Source: Candidatus Anammoxibacter sp.
GTDB taxonomy: Bacteria; Planctomycetota; Brocadiia; Brocadiales; Anammoxibacteraceae
DNA length: 64,000 nt
NCBI GenBank assembly: GCA_021777105.1
Contig: JAIQZQ010000085.1
Coordinates: 1-64,000 of the forward strand
Direction: 5' to 3'
The translations under genes and the position numbers were made by a program. This document shows, in pieces, positions 17,187-27,000 of this stretch. Under the pieces are notes generated by a model. That model saw only the letters and a list, made by a program, of their open reading frames with translations. It was not told the DNA's origin and made no database searches. Numbering within the stretch: position 1 is the first letter of the stretch; each line of letters starts with the position of its first letter.

Positions 17187-18614
17187 TTATATTTGTTTAT
17201 CAACTCTTGCCCGTAATACTTGAGCCCGCACTCTTACCGCTTTTGCCGCTTTGGTGGAGAAATCCTTCCATGGACTTTTGTTTGCATCTATAAGACCTTT
17301 TATTTTTACACAAAGGGGATTAAAATCTTCGCTTCCATGCAAAGCTTCTTTAACTTCAACTTTGTAATCGCTAACATCGGAACTTTCGTTATACATTCTC
17401 AATGAAACCGCGTTGCAATCTTCATCAACCAAAACAATCGAACCTCCATGCATTGGATTAGGATCTTCAGTTTCTACTATCCATCCGCCGGTATTATAGA
17501 GATTTACAAAACCAGGGTAATTCTTCATTTTAACATCTTCCTCATATGGCTTATGTGTATGTCCAAAAATAAATGTCGTCTCTATGTTTTGCGCTTTCGC
17601 ATATTCTTTGTTAAGTTGATCGTGCAAATATGTATTAAGATATGTTCTTAATCCAACCTCAGCGTCTTTGCTTAGAATTTGGCCGCCCTTTTTTTCGCTT
17701 TTAGAAACCGCTTTAAATACTGCTACTAATATCTTTTCCATTACTTTGGTAGCTGTCCAATCAAACACAAAAGACAATTCCAGTTTGTCCACAATATTTT
17801 CCGCTAATTCTTCAAGAGAATCTTTAAACGCATCAGGATCGCCCATTTTTTCATAAAGGCTTTCTATATCTTCTCCTAATTCGCCTGACCGTCCAAGCGC
17901 AGACCAAAAGAAGTCGATCCATGCAAAATTTTCAGCTTCAAGGTCATAGACATTGTCAGGCATTTTCTGTTCAGATGAGATCAATGTCTTAAACGTGCTC
18001 ATTATTTTGTATATTGACTCAATATAATGACCATGGTGAAACACTGCTAATTTAGTTTCGGCGTTGTTTAAAGCTCCAAAATTAGGATATGCGACAGATA
18101 CGTTAAAATTGCTGAGATGTTCGAACCTGCTGTTTATCAGATTTTTTAGAAAATAAGAATCAGGAAACGGGCGTTTTTTATCAAAAATATTGCTGACGTG
18201 CCACGGCAAAGAAAGCTCCTTAGTTTTAGCTTCCTTTAAATAATTCACATATTGAGTTTCCCTGGTTGTTTCCCATAAATGATGGTCGTGGTTTCCTGGA
18301 ATATATACGATATCTTTAAACAAATTATCCCCGTTTTTTGGCAATATTAATTCAACAAATCTTTCAAAACCCATTGCAGCTTTATTTGTGCTGGTTAGGG
18401 CAAGCTCTAAAATATCGCCAAGAAGAACTAATGTTGGCTTTTCGTTGTTATCATTATGTGAAATAACTTCCTTTAGGCAATTAACAAGCTCAATCATAAC
18501 CGGGCTTGCTGATAAATGATCAGGTTTTAAAGTTTTTCTATCAAGATTTGTTAAAAGACTATCCTCTTCTCCCAAATGCATATCCGATAAGCATACATAC
18601 TTAATATTTGCCAT
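17187..18614 (-). CDS. Calcineurin-like metallophosphoesterase
   Basis: 475 residues. Metal-binding motifs are intact: LSDMHLGE near the N-terminus, LLGDILELA, IPGNHDHHLW, a central AVFHHGHYI and FIFGHTHKPY. There is no signal peptide or membrane segment. AAGGGGA lies upstream of the ATG. It resembles UDP-2,3-diacylglucosamine hydrolase-like and related phosphoesterases in motif layout but is longer, so I do not name a substrate. It sits 77 bp before... the GRE-activase gene's upstream side, that is, it is transcribed just ahead of the activase and is likely co-transcribed with it. Confidence 0.8.
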   Translation of the reverse strand: MANIKYVCLSDMHLGEEDSLLTNLDRKTLKPDHLSASPVMIELVNCLKEVISHNDNNEKPTLVLLGDILELALTSTNKAAMGFERFVELILPKNGDNLFKDIVYIPGNHDHHLWETTRETQYVNYLKEAKTKELSLPWHVSNIFDKKRPFPDSYFLKNLINSRFEHLSNFNVSVAYPNFGALNNAETKLAVFHHGHYIESIYKIMSTFKTLISSEQKMPDNVYDLEAENFAWIDFFWSALGRSGELGEDIESLYEKMGDPDAFKDSLEELAENIVDKLELSFVFDWTATKVMEKILVAVFKAVSKSEKKGGQILSKDAEVGLRTYLNTYLHDQLNKEYAKAQNIETTFIFGHTHKPYEEDVKMKNYPGFVNLYNTGGWIVETEDPNPMHGGSIVLVDEDCNAVSLRMYNESSDVSDYKVEVKEALHGSEDFNPLCVKIKGLIDANKSPWKDFSTKAAKAVRVRAQVLRARVDKQI

Positions 18615-18724
18615 TATAGTTTCCCCTTTCTTAAATTTATTGAAAATTGTATGTTGAGCTTGAGCAATTTTAAAAAATTACTCATAAACGTATAATTAAT
18701 TATTTGTTGTTATTGATCCCTATC

Positions 18725-19693
18725 TCAAGTTTGAGCATTTGGATCAACAGACGGTGGCTCCTCAGGTTGTTGAGGTTGTGGGGCAACAGTTTGGGCATTT
18801 GGATCAACGGCAGCTTGCCCACCTGTTTGAGGTTGTGGGGCAACAGCTTGTGCATTTGGATCTACAGCAGCTTGCCCGTTTGCTTTGGGTTGTGGAGCAA
18901 CTGCTTGAGCATTTGGAGCAACAACTGCCTGAGCGTCAGGTTGAAGTTCTGGATTGCCGGGGGCTGGTGGAATAATTTCAAAACCATCTTCCAAAGCTCC
19001 CATTTGGTTGTCAGGATTAGTTACAACAACATCCCATTTGCCTTTTCTGCCTTCCAAATCAAATGAACATGTTATTTTAGTGTCTTTTACAACTTTAACG
19101 CCTGGTTTAGTGTTAATGGTTTCACCGCTATCGTTTATTAACTTAACTTTCGCGCCGTCTTGAAAGCCGCTACCTGCTAAATCTACAATTTTAACATCAT
19201 CTAAAGGGGCTGAGCTTTTTGGATTTATAGATGAAATTTCCGGTTTGACTGATTGAGACACAGCAGCATTACCTGAGTTCGCCGCGCCAAAGTAGAAACC
19301 AATAACAGCGGAAAGCATTGATACAAGAGCCCCAAAGACTTTATCATCTATAGCATCAGACTGCACTTTTGCAAAATAGATGAATATGCCAAATCCTAAT
19401 ATAAGAGCAAACGCTAACATTGCGCGCACACTGCCGCGCGCTATTCCAAGAGGAGGTATTGTGAAATTCGATGGTATTTGCTTTTTAAATCTTCCAATAT
19501 CGGCATATCTCAGAAAAACCGTCAAAAGGATGGCGCCAAAGGCCAAAAATATAATTAAAACGCTTTTTTTATTTAATTCCCCTAACGATAATGCATAAAT
19601 TATTATTGCAAATGCAACAACATTAGTTAAATTTGCAATATTCCCAAACCATGCGCCTAATTCTTGCCACCATATTGTTTTTTCTTCCGCCAT
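18725..19693 (-). CDS. Membrane protein with TIG/IPT domain and PNAQ-repeat tail
   Basis: 322 residues. Four hydrophobic segments occupy about residues 15-150. A TIG/IPT immunoglobulin-like domain follows (PEISSINPKSSAP start, GSGFQDGAKV, ending with VVVTNPDNQ). The last 75 residues are low complexity: repeats of PNAQAVAP and QAAVDPNAQ. The tail is encoded by near-identical direct repeats at about 18739-18930. TIG domains occur in surface and adhesion proteins. A ribosome site (AAGGAG) precedes the ATG. It is probably a membrane scaffold of unknown role at the head of the 13-gene run. Confidence 0.7.
   Translation of the reverse strand: MAEEKTIWWQELGAWFGNIANLTNVVAFAIIIYALSLGELNKKSVLIIFLAFGAILLTVFLRYADIGRFKKQIPSNFTIPPLGIARGSVRAMLAFALILGFGIFIYFAKVQSDAIDDKVFGALVSMLSAVIGFYFGAANSGNAAVSQSVKPEISSINPKSSAPLDDVKIVDLAGSGFQDGAKVKLINDSGETINTKPGVKVVKDTKITCSFDLEGRKGKWDVVVTNPDNQMGALEDGFEIIPPAPGNPELQPDAQAVVAPNAQAVAPQPKANGQAAVDPNAQAVAPQPQTGGQAAVDPNAQTVAPQPQQPEEPPSVDPNAQT
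18739..18930. repeat. In-frame tandem repeats in TIG-protein gene
   Basis: A unit of about 60 bp containing TTGAGGTTGTGGGGCAACAG and GCATTTGGATC recurs about three times with small changes, encoding the PNAQ-rich tail. Copy number could vary by slippage without breaking the frame. Confidence 0.7.
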
Positions 19694-19934
19694 TTTCTTA
19701 CTCCTTATTGTTTATGAATTAGATAAAGTAAAATCTATTATTTTTAATCCCTTTCATTGAAACTGCGGATTCTTTAAAAATCATAAACCGGAAGCATTCA
19801 CCGCCGGGATAGGCGGTGAATGCTAATAATAAAAACATTAAATTACTATACAATATTCCGACGGTTGTAATAAGCTCCATGCCGTTCTAATTGATTATTT
19901 TGATATCCTGTCTGATTTTCTTAACTTTTTAGGA

Positions 19935-20507
19935 TCACGGGTTCATCCATTCAAGTGTAATAACCCGTTTGTCACTATTTTCCTCTTCCTCTTTATCTTT
20001 CTTTTTATCTTTCTTTTTATCTTTCTTTTTTTCGTTTTCTTTATGGATAGTTTCCCAGTCAAGATTTTCTTCATCAAAGTTGCCATATACCAATCTATAT
20101 GAATCGTATGCTCTGGAAGGAACCACAAGATGCAAAGGCTGTTTAAGATTAGCGTCGATTACCTCATATAAAGTTCTTTTTTCCTTTCCGGGATCGGAAG
20201 ATTTTAACCTAACAAGAATTATCTTTCGCGCCGTAGTTCCCATCTTTGTGCATCCACTTTTGTCGCCATATTCATTAAGATCACATGTGTTAGGGTCCAG
20301 CAACAAAGTGCCTCTACCGCCTAACATGCCTGATATTTCAATAATATGAAACTCTTCTACCGGCGTTTGCAGGTATGCAGTCTTCATCCCGATTGTTTTA
20401 GCTTTATCTTGCGCAAATGTGGATCCTAAAAAAGCCGTTAATATTATTACAACTACAATTGTTGCTTTAAATAATTTAATACAATTAAAACTTGAATAAT
20501 TTTTCAT
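19935..20507 (-). CDS. Small secreted protein with lysine-rich repeat, unrecognised
   Basis: 190 residues from the ATG at 20507, which has GAAGGAA six bases upstream; a TTG at 20522 is less likely. The N-terminus has a signal peptide (KLFKATIVVVIILTAFLGSTFA, cleaved before QDK). The body has two cysteines in a LLDPNTCDLNEYGDKSGC stretch that could pair. Near the C-terminus KDKKKDKKKDKEEEE is a highly charged run encoded by a 12-bp repeat (ATCTTTCTTTTT on the plus strand). No family recognised. It is the first gene of the minus-strand run, so it may be an exported partner. Confidence 0.65.
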   Translation of the reverse strand: MKNYSSFNCIKLFKATIVVVIILTAFLGSTFAQDKAKTIGMKTAYLQTPVEEFHIIEISGMLGGRGTLLLDPNTCDLNEYGDKSGCTKMGTTARKIILVRLKSSDPGKEKRTLYEVIDANLKQPLHLVVPSRAYDSYRLVYGNFDEENLDWETIHKENEKKKDKKKDKKKDKEEEENSDKRVITLEWMNP

Positions 20508-21110
20508 TAAATTTTCCTTCAAAAAAATAATTTATTAATTTAAAATTGATATAAACCAAATGGCGCAGTCTGTTTCTCGCCATTTAATTTCTAATATTTG
20601 TCATATGCCCCCTTTCTTTCCCTGATTATTTCTAATCATTAAAAGTTGATCATATTAAATTTGAGCATTGAGCATAGCTGTTTATCCTGTTTCTATTGCA
20701 AAGCTTTTTAGTAAATTTGTTTTTTGTTTTTGAATCATTTGATCTCGTTACGGCTAGAATATTTTTAGATTGTAGATTGTTAACAAAAGGCATATAGTTT
20801 TATCTTTAAATTATGGGCAAAAAATAATGAAAAAGTATACCACAATTTAGTATCCATGTCTGTCAGGTGGCGTCTGACGTTCTTGTAGTGTAATTCCCAT
20901 GGCTGTGTAGTGGTTTTGCTTACAGTTTGTACTGGTGGGTTAATTAGAATAGGAAAATGATGTAACATATTTAACCGCAATACGATAATGACGCAATGCT
21001 TAAAAAAATGTAGGGCTGGTCTAGTTATTTGGAGCTTTTTTCACTAGATTTTGGACCAAAAAAAGCCCGCCTTTTCTGAAATTGATTCTCAAAAAATAGC
21101 AAAAACAGTA

Positions 21111-21137
21111 AAAAAATCCCATAGTTGTGGGATTTTT
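21111..21137. terminator. Bidirectional terminator-like hairpin
   Basis: AAAAAATCCCA, a short TAGT loop and TGGGATTTTT form a 9- to 10-bp stem flanked by A and T runs on either side, so it can work in both directions. No annotated gene ends right beside it, which hints at an unseen short transcript. Confidence 0.55.
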
Positions 21138-21943
21138 GGCTGTCTTTCCCATAATATGGAAGTGAATTGTGAAATTTTTTTTTTGAGTTAATTTTTCTAA
21201 GTAGTGTTTTGCTTAATATTTGTCATTTTGGAGTTTAGTGTGTGTGGGATTTAAAATGGCTAACTCAATTTGGTTATTATAAATAAAAGGACAACCGAAA
21301 TATAAACCGGACAAGTAAAGCGGCGGCGGCATCATTGCCGGTAATGAATTAAATATAATTTCAATTTTAAATCGTTTTGTGGTTGGCGCTTATGCCAAAC
21401 CGGCAACTTTGCCCTAATATTAATATTTAAATTGAATTATTTTTTAACATTAACACGGTTAATGACTCCATATATAAAGCCTTTTGGGCATTAGTTGAAC
21501 AAAGCTTCCTGTAAGCGCTAATTTAAAAACACAGGCAAGGATGCTTGTGCCACTATTTATATGAATTATTATAATAGCTTCATTTAGCTTTCAGGAAGTT
21601 TAGTTTGACAAATATGGAAACGAATTAAAAAAAATATTTTTTATAATTAATTTGATTTCTTCAGGCGTTCTATTATACTATCCCTTGTATAGTGGGGCTG
21701 TAAATACTCCATATGTTGCTATTTGTCTCTAAGAACGCATGGTTAGCTGAAATGGCCGGGCAAAAAATTCGAATAACTGCCATATATATTTGATGAGGCT
21801 CGCTAAAATTTAAGTTCAGCCGTCCTGAGGCTTGGTTTCAAATTTTTAATTGACGGTTGATATTAGCTTGTGGAATTGCTTCTAAAGCCATGGAGCCTGT
21901 GTTTGCGGGCTAATTCATAATGCAAAACAATATTACTTATCCC

Positions 21944-21971
21944 TTGACAAAAGACATCACGACTTTATAAT
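21944..21971 (+). promoter_or_regulatory. Consensus sigma-70 promoter
   Basis: A perfect TTGACA (21944-21949) and a perfect TATAAT (21966-21971) are separated by 16 bp. Predicted start near 21978, about 105 nt before the small CXXC-protein gene. Such a full consensus match is uncommon and predicts strong expression. Confidence 0.8.
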
Positions 21972-22083
21972 AAAGTACACACTTTTAAGACATATTGAAT
22001 ATTTGATTAAATTTCTTTGCGTGTGACGTCCTTTTTTTATGAGTGAAAAAGTTTGACAAACTTTTAGCTGGAGGTGTTTGAGT

Positions 22084-22389
22084 ATGATTCATTATAGCTG
22101 CGACGGTTGTGGGAAAATTTTGGATTCCGGCGACGAAACCAGATATAAAGTAAAGATAGAGACTTATATTGCTAATGATATGGATGAAGAGGATGATTGC
22201 CTGGACGGTGAAAATCTGATGAGCGGGCCGTTTAACTATGATGACGACGAAGAGGACATTGACGATGAGTTGGAAAATATTGAATACAAGACATTTCAAT
22301 TTGATTTATGTTTAGCGTGTTATAAAAATTATCTTCAAAACCCCATTTCAAATAAATCCTTGCCTAATAAACGTTTCTCCGAGAATTGA
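22084..22389 (+). CDS. Small acidic CXXC zinc-ribbon-like protein
   Basis: 101 residues from the ATG at 22084 (GGAGGTG seven bases upstream; a TTG six bases earlier is less likely). Two cysteine pairs, CDGCGK near the N-terminus and CLAC near the C-terminus (FQFDLCLACYKNYL), flank a strongly acidic middle (EEDD, DDDEEDIDDE). Layout fits a small zinc-binding protein. Similar short proteins occur in planctomycete-type genomes, to my recollection; function unknown. It stands alone behind a consensus promoter. Confidence 0.75.
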   Translation: MIHYSCDGCGKILDSGDETRYKVKIETYIANDMDEEDDCLDGENLMSGPFNYDDDEEDIDDELENIEYKTFQFDLCLACYKNYLQNPISNKSLPNKRFSEN

Positions 22390-22591
22390 CCATTTGTAAT
22401 AGTTTTGGCCGGTTCTCAACGTTTTCCTGTTTCTCTTTTGATTTGATGATAAACTGATTCCGCATGGTATTGCGGGCAATCTGCGCAGTTCGTGTGTACT
22501 ACGGATTGCGTTTGTTGTTAAATCCGGAGGGGCGCTTTGTATATAAATTTACTAAAATTTTCTTATTTAATTCTAAAAAAGATATAAGATT

Positions 22592-23854
22592 ATGGGAATG
22601 ACAATAACGGAAAAGATAATTGCCGCGCATACTGACAATGATTCGGTTAAGGCCGGTCAGTATGTTTACGCCGGCGTGGATATTTGCCTCGGCAACGACA
22701 TTACGGCTCCTATATCGATAAGGGAGTTTAACGACGCGGGGCTAAAAAAGGTTTTTGATCCGGATAAGATAGCTCTTGTGCCGGATCATTTTACTCCAAA
22801 CAAAGATATTAATTCCGCCATGCAGGTAAAAACCCTGCGCGAATTCGCAAAAAAGTTTAACATTAAAAACTATTTTGAGGTGGGGCGGGTTGGCGTTGAG
22901 CATGCGCTTTTGCCTGAACAGGGCATTGTTTTGCCGGGCGATTTGATAATTGGGGCTGATTCGCACACTTGCACATACGGGGCGCTTGGCGCGTTTTCAA
23001 CCGGCGTGGGCAGCACCGATCTTGCGGCGTGTTTTGCCACGGGGGAGGTTTGGTTGAAAGTTCCGGAGTCGATTCATTTTGTTGTAAACGGCGCGTTAAA
23101 CAAGTGGGTTTCGGGCAAGGATATTATCCTTTATATAATCGGCAAGATCGGCGTTGACGGCGCGCTTTACAAGGCGATGGAGTTTAGCGGGAGCGCAATA
23201 AGCTCGCTTTCAATGGACGAGCGTATGACTATGTGCAATATGGCTATTGAGGCGGGGGGGAAGAACGGCATAATTGCTCCTGATGAACGCACCAGGGAAT
23301 ATGTGGATGAGCGGGCCGAGAGAAAGTACAACTTTTACGAGAGCGATAAAGATTGTGATTATTGCGATGTTCATGAGATAGACGCCGGCGATATTCCGTT
23401 GCAGATTGCGTTTCCGGATTTGCCGGATAACACTAAATCTATTGAAGAGGCTAAAGGAGTGAAAATTGATCAGGTAATTATCGGCTCATGCACCAATGGC
23501 AGGTTGTCGGATCTTAGAATCGCGGCGGAGGTTATTAAAGGCAAGAAGGTTGATCCTTCAATACGTTTGATCGTTATCCCCGCCACTCAGCAGATATATA
23601 AGGACGCTTTGAAAGAGGGGTTGATAGAGACGTTTATTGACGCGGAAGCCGCGGTATCCACTCCAACATGCGGCCCTTGCCTTGGCGGGCATATGGGCAT
23701 ACTGGCGGAAGGCGAGTCCGCTTTGTCAACAACAAACAGGAATTTTGTCGGCAGAATGGGGCACCTGAGCAGTAAAATATACCTTTGCGGCCCGGCTGTG
23801 GCGGCGGCTTCTGCCGTTACCGGCACGATTACTCATCCAGATAGCGTGGTTTGA
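22592..23854 (+). CDS. leuC: 3-Isopropylmalate dehydratase large subunit (aconitase family)
   Basis: 420 residues, the size of the short HACN/LeuC2-type large subunits. Iron-sulphur motifs are intact: [10 protein letters not shown] with the first cysteine, GSCTNGR, and [13 protein letters not shown] with the last two. It isomerises 2-isopropylmalate to 3-isopropylmalate in leucine synthesis when paired with LeuD, which lies 4.6 kb downstream. The related homoaconitase or citramalate-pathway roles cannot be excluded. Two starts are possible, ATG 22592 and ATG 22598; no strong ribosome site distinguishes them. Confidence 0.87.
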   Translation: MGMTITEKIIAAHTDNDSVKAGQYVYAGVDICLGNDITAPISIREFNDAGLKKVFDPDKIALVPDHFTPNKDINSAMQVKTLREFAKKFNIKNYFEVGRVGVEHALLPEQGIVLPGDLIIGADSHTCTYGALGAFSTGVGSTDLAACFATGEVWLKVPESIHFVVNGALNKWVSGKDIILYIIGKIGVDGALYKAMEFSGSAISSLSMDERMTMCNMAIEAGGKNGIIAPDERTREYVDERAERKYNFYESDKDCDYCDVHEIDAGDIPLQIAFPDLPDNTKSIEEAKGVKIDQVIIGSCTNGRLSDLRIAAEVIKGKKVDPSIRLIVIPATQQIYKDALKEGLIETFIDAEAAVSTPTCGPCLGGHMGILAEGESALSTTNRNFVGRMGHLSSKIYLCGPAVAAASAVTGTITHPDSVV

Positions 23855-24069
23855 TGCGGCTTTTCAGCGAAACTCGCCACCCCAATTGATCAGCTTGCCC
23901 GTCAGGCAGTTGCGCGGTAAAACCGCTTACTTTGATTTATTGGATTACAACTCTGAATAATTGCGGTTTAATTGATTTTTTACAATTTTATTCGTATAAT
24001 GTAAAACTTGATTTTTAAAAAATTTTTAAATTATCTTTATTTCTTAAATGATTTGAGGGAGAAATTAAC

Positions 24070-27000
24070 TTGATAATGAATGAGAGTGACGGCGCTAAAC
24101 TGAATGATGGCAGCGGGGCTTCCATGAATAAATTTTTAGGGCTGGATATAGGTTCTGTAAGCGTTAAGGCTGTTGTGATGGACGAAAATAAAAATGTTAT
24201 AGAAGACCATTATGTAAGGTCTCACGGCCAGCCTGTGGAAACTATTTTACTTGTCTTAAAGGATATCCTAAGCAGAATACCATCAAGCTCTATAAAGGCT
24301 GCCGCCGTAACCGGCACAGGCGGAAAGCTTTTGGCCGACATACTTAGCATTTCATTTGTAAACGAAATAGTTTCTCAAAGCACCGCAACCGGCCATTTTC
24401 ACCCCGACGCAAGGACGGTTGTCGAAATAGGGGGCGAAGACTCAAAGTTTATGTTTCTGGAAAACGACGAGAATACCGGCAAGACAAAAGTGGCTGATTT
24501 TGCAATGAACACTATGTGCGCGGCGGGCACCGGATCGTTCCTTGATCAACAGGCAACCAGACTGGGGGTGCAAATTGATAATGAGTTCGGCGATATGGCC
24601 ATGCAGTCGGATACGCCTCCAAGGATAGCCGGCAGGTGCAGTGTTTTTGCAAAGACGGATATGATACATCTGCAACAGGAGGCAACGCCTGTTCATGATA
24701 TTGTCGCAGGGCTATGTTTTGCTCTTGTTCGTAATTTTAAGAGCAATATCGCAAAAGGCAAGGAGTTTATTAAACCGGTCTGTTTTCAGGGCGGTGTTGC
24801 TGCAAACAAGGGTATCATCAGAGCGTTTGAGGATCAACTGGAGCTGGAAAAGGGCGAGTTGATTGTGCCTAAACATTTTGCGACTATGGGCGCCATAGGC
24901 GCGGCTTTGACACTGATTGACAAGAACATTTTCTCTCCGCTTGAAAGCGTTGATAAAATTGATGTTTATTTAAAAAGCAGGAAAACCGTCAAATCAAATC
25001 TGAAAAGTTTAAAAGGCGATGAATACAAGATTGTTGATAATTGCCTGGATATTAAAGGCTCAAAGAAAGTTGAGGCTTATGTTGGTGTGGACATCGGCTC
25101 TATAAGCACAAACGTTGTTGTTTTGGACAAGGAACGCAATGTGCTTTCCAGACGTTATTTGATGACTGCCGGCAGGCCGATTGAAGCTGTTAAACGGGGC
25201 TTGTATGAAGTAGGCGAAGAGGTTGCCGGCAAGGTTGACGTCAAGGGCGTGGTAACAACCGGATCGGGCAGATACCTTATAGCTGATTTTATCGGCGCGG
25301 ATCTTACCAAGAATGAAATTACGGCTCATGCGACGGGCGCGGCTTCAATTGATAAGGAAGTTGACACTATTTTTGAAATCGGCGGGCAGGACTCAAAATA
25401 TGTCAGCCTTGAAAACGGGGCTATTGTTGATTTTACGATGAACAAGGTTTGCGCGGCAGGCACAGGATCGTTTTTGGAAGAGCAGGCTGAAAAACTTGAC
25501 ATAAATATTATTAAAGAGTTCGGCAAGAGGTCGCTTGATTCCAATTGCCCGGCTCCGCTCGGCGAACGATGCACGGTGTTCATGGAGTCCGACCTCAACC
25601 ATCACCAGCAGTTAGGTCTGCCGAAGAATGATCTGGTTGCGGGGTTGTCATACTCTATCGTGCTGAACTATATAAACCGCGTGGTAGAGAACAGAAAAAT
25701 TGGGGATAAGATTTTTTTCCAGGGCGGAGTTGCCGCGAATAAAGGCGTAAAGGCCGCGTTTGAGATGATAACCGGCAAGAAAATAATAGTTCCGCCGCAC
25801 CACGATATTATGGGCGCAATAGGGTGCGCGGTCATTGCCATGGAAGAAAATGTCTGGAAGGATTCGGGTTTTAAGGGGTTTGATCTCAGAGATAAACAGT
25901 TTGAAATGAGTTCTTTTGAATGCACGGATTGCTCTAACAATTGCGAGGTTCGCAAGGTGACAATAACCGGCCAGTCTCCTCTCTTTTACGGAAGCAGATG
26001 CGGAAAGTATGACGAGGAGAAGAAGCAGAAAAAAGGCGGCCACTTGCCTCGTTTATTTAATGAGAGGCGCAACGCGCTCATTAACACATACTCTAATGAC
26101 AAACCGGCAAGACCAATCGGGCGAACTATCGGCATACCGCAGATAACAACATTCCATGAGCTTTATCCAATGTGGAAGGCGTTTTTCACTGAGTTGGGCT
26201 TTGATATTGTTTTGTCCGGCGACACAAACAGCGGAATCATTCACCAGGGAGTTGAAAGCGTTAATGCCGAGACTTGTTTCCCTGTAAAGGTTGGCCACGG
26301 CCATGCGATTGATCTGCTTGACAAGGATATTGATTACCTCTTTATACCAAGCATTATTAACCTGAAACATAGTTGCGACTCTATTACTCACTCATACGCG
26401 TGCCCATATGTGCAGTGTATGCCGTACCTGATAAATTCTGCGGTAGGTCTGGAATCCCGAAAGTTCAAGGTTTTGCAACCTATAATTCATTTTGAGTATG
26501 GCGAGGAAGATGTCAGCAAAACATTGCGCGAGCTTGCCGAATCTATTGGGCAAACCGGCGATAAGGTTGATCATGCAATAAAGGTTGCCTGGGAATCATT
26601 GCATACATACACCAATACTCTTCTAAACAGAGGCGATGAAATATTGGACAATCTTAAAGAGGATGATGTTGCTTTGGTTATTGTTAGCAGGTCGTACAAC
26701 GGTTGCGACCGAGGCATGAATCTAAACTTGCCTGAAAAACTTAGGGACCTTGGCGTTACCGCTATACCGATGGATTTCCTGCCGTTGGATATTGACGATA
26801 TTGCGCGCGACTTCCCTAATATGTACTGGAAATACGGGCAAAAGATATTAGCCTCAGCGCGTTTCGTGTCAAAGGATAAGCGGTTGTATCCTATATATAT
26901 TACCAATTTTGGTTGCGGCCCTGATTCGTTTATCACTAAATATTTTGCCGATGAGATGAAGGGCAAGCCTTACTTAACTCTTGAAATTGACGAGCATAGC

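Larger units (their letters stand above)
20508..22083. other. 1.6 kb gene-free divergent region
   Basis: No convincing gene is visible here. It lies between the minus-strand run and plus-strand genes. It holds a hairpin with U-run (21111-21137), a consensus promoter (21944-21971), an AT-rich dyad bracketing GGTTGGCGCTTATGCCAAACC (about 21355-21437), and a CACAGGCA-type intergenic hairpin near 21530. It may contain a small RNA, but no known RNA family was recognised. Confidence 0.5.

Noticed and set aside
20780-20980. 66-codon minus-strand ORF in the gene-free region
   Set aside because: No ribosome site, no motif, odd composition; likely chance.
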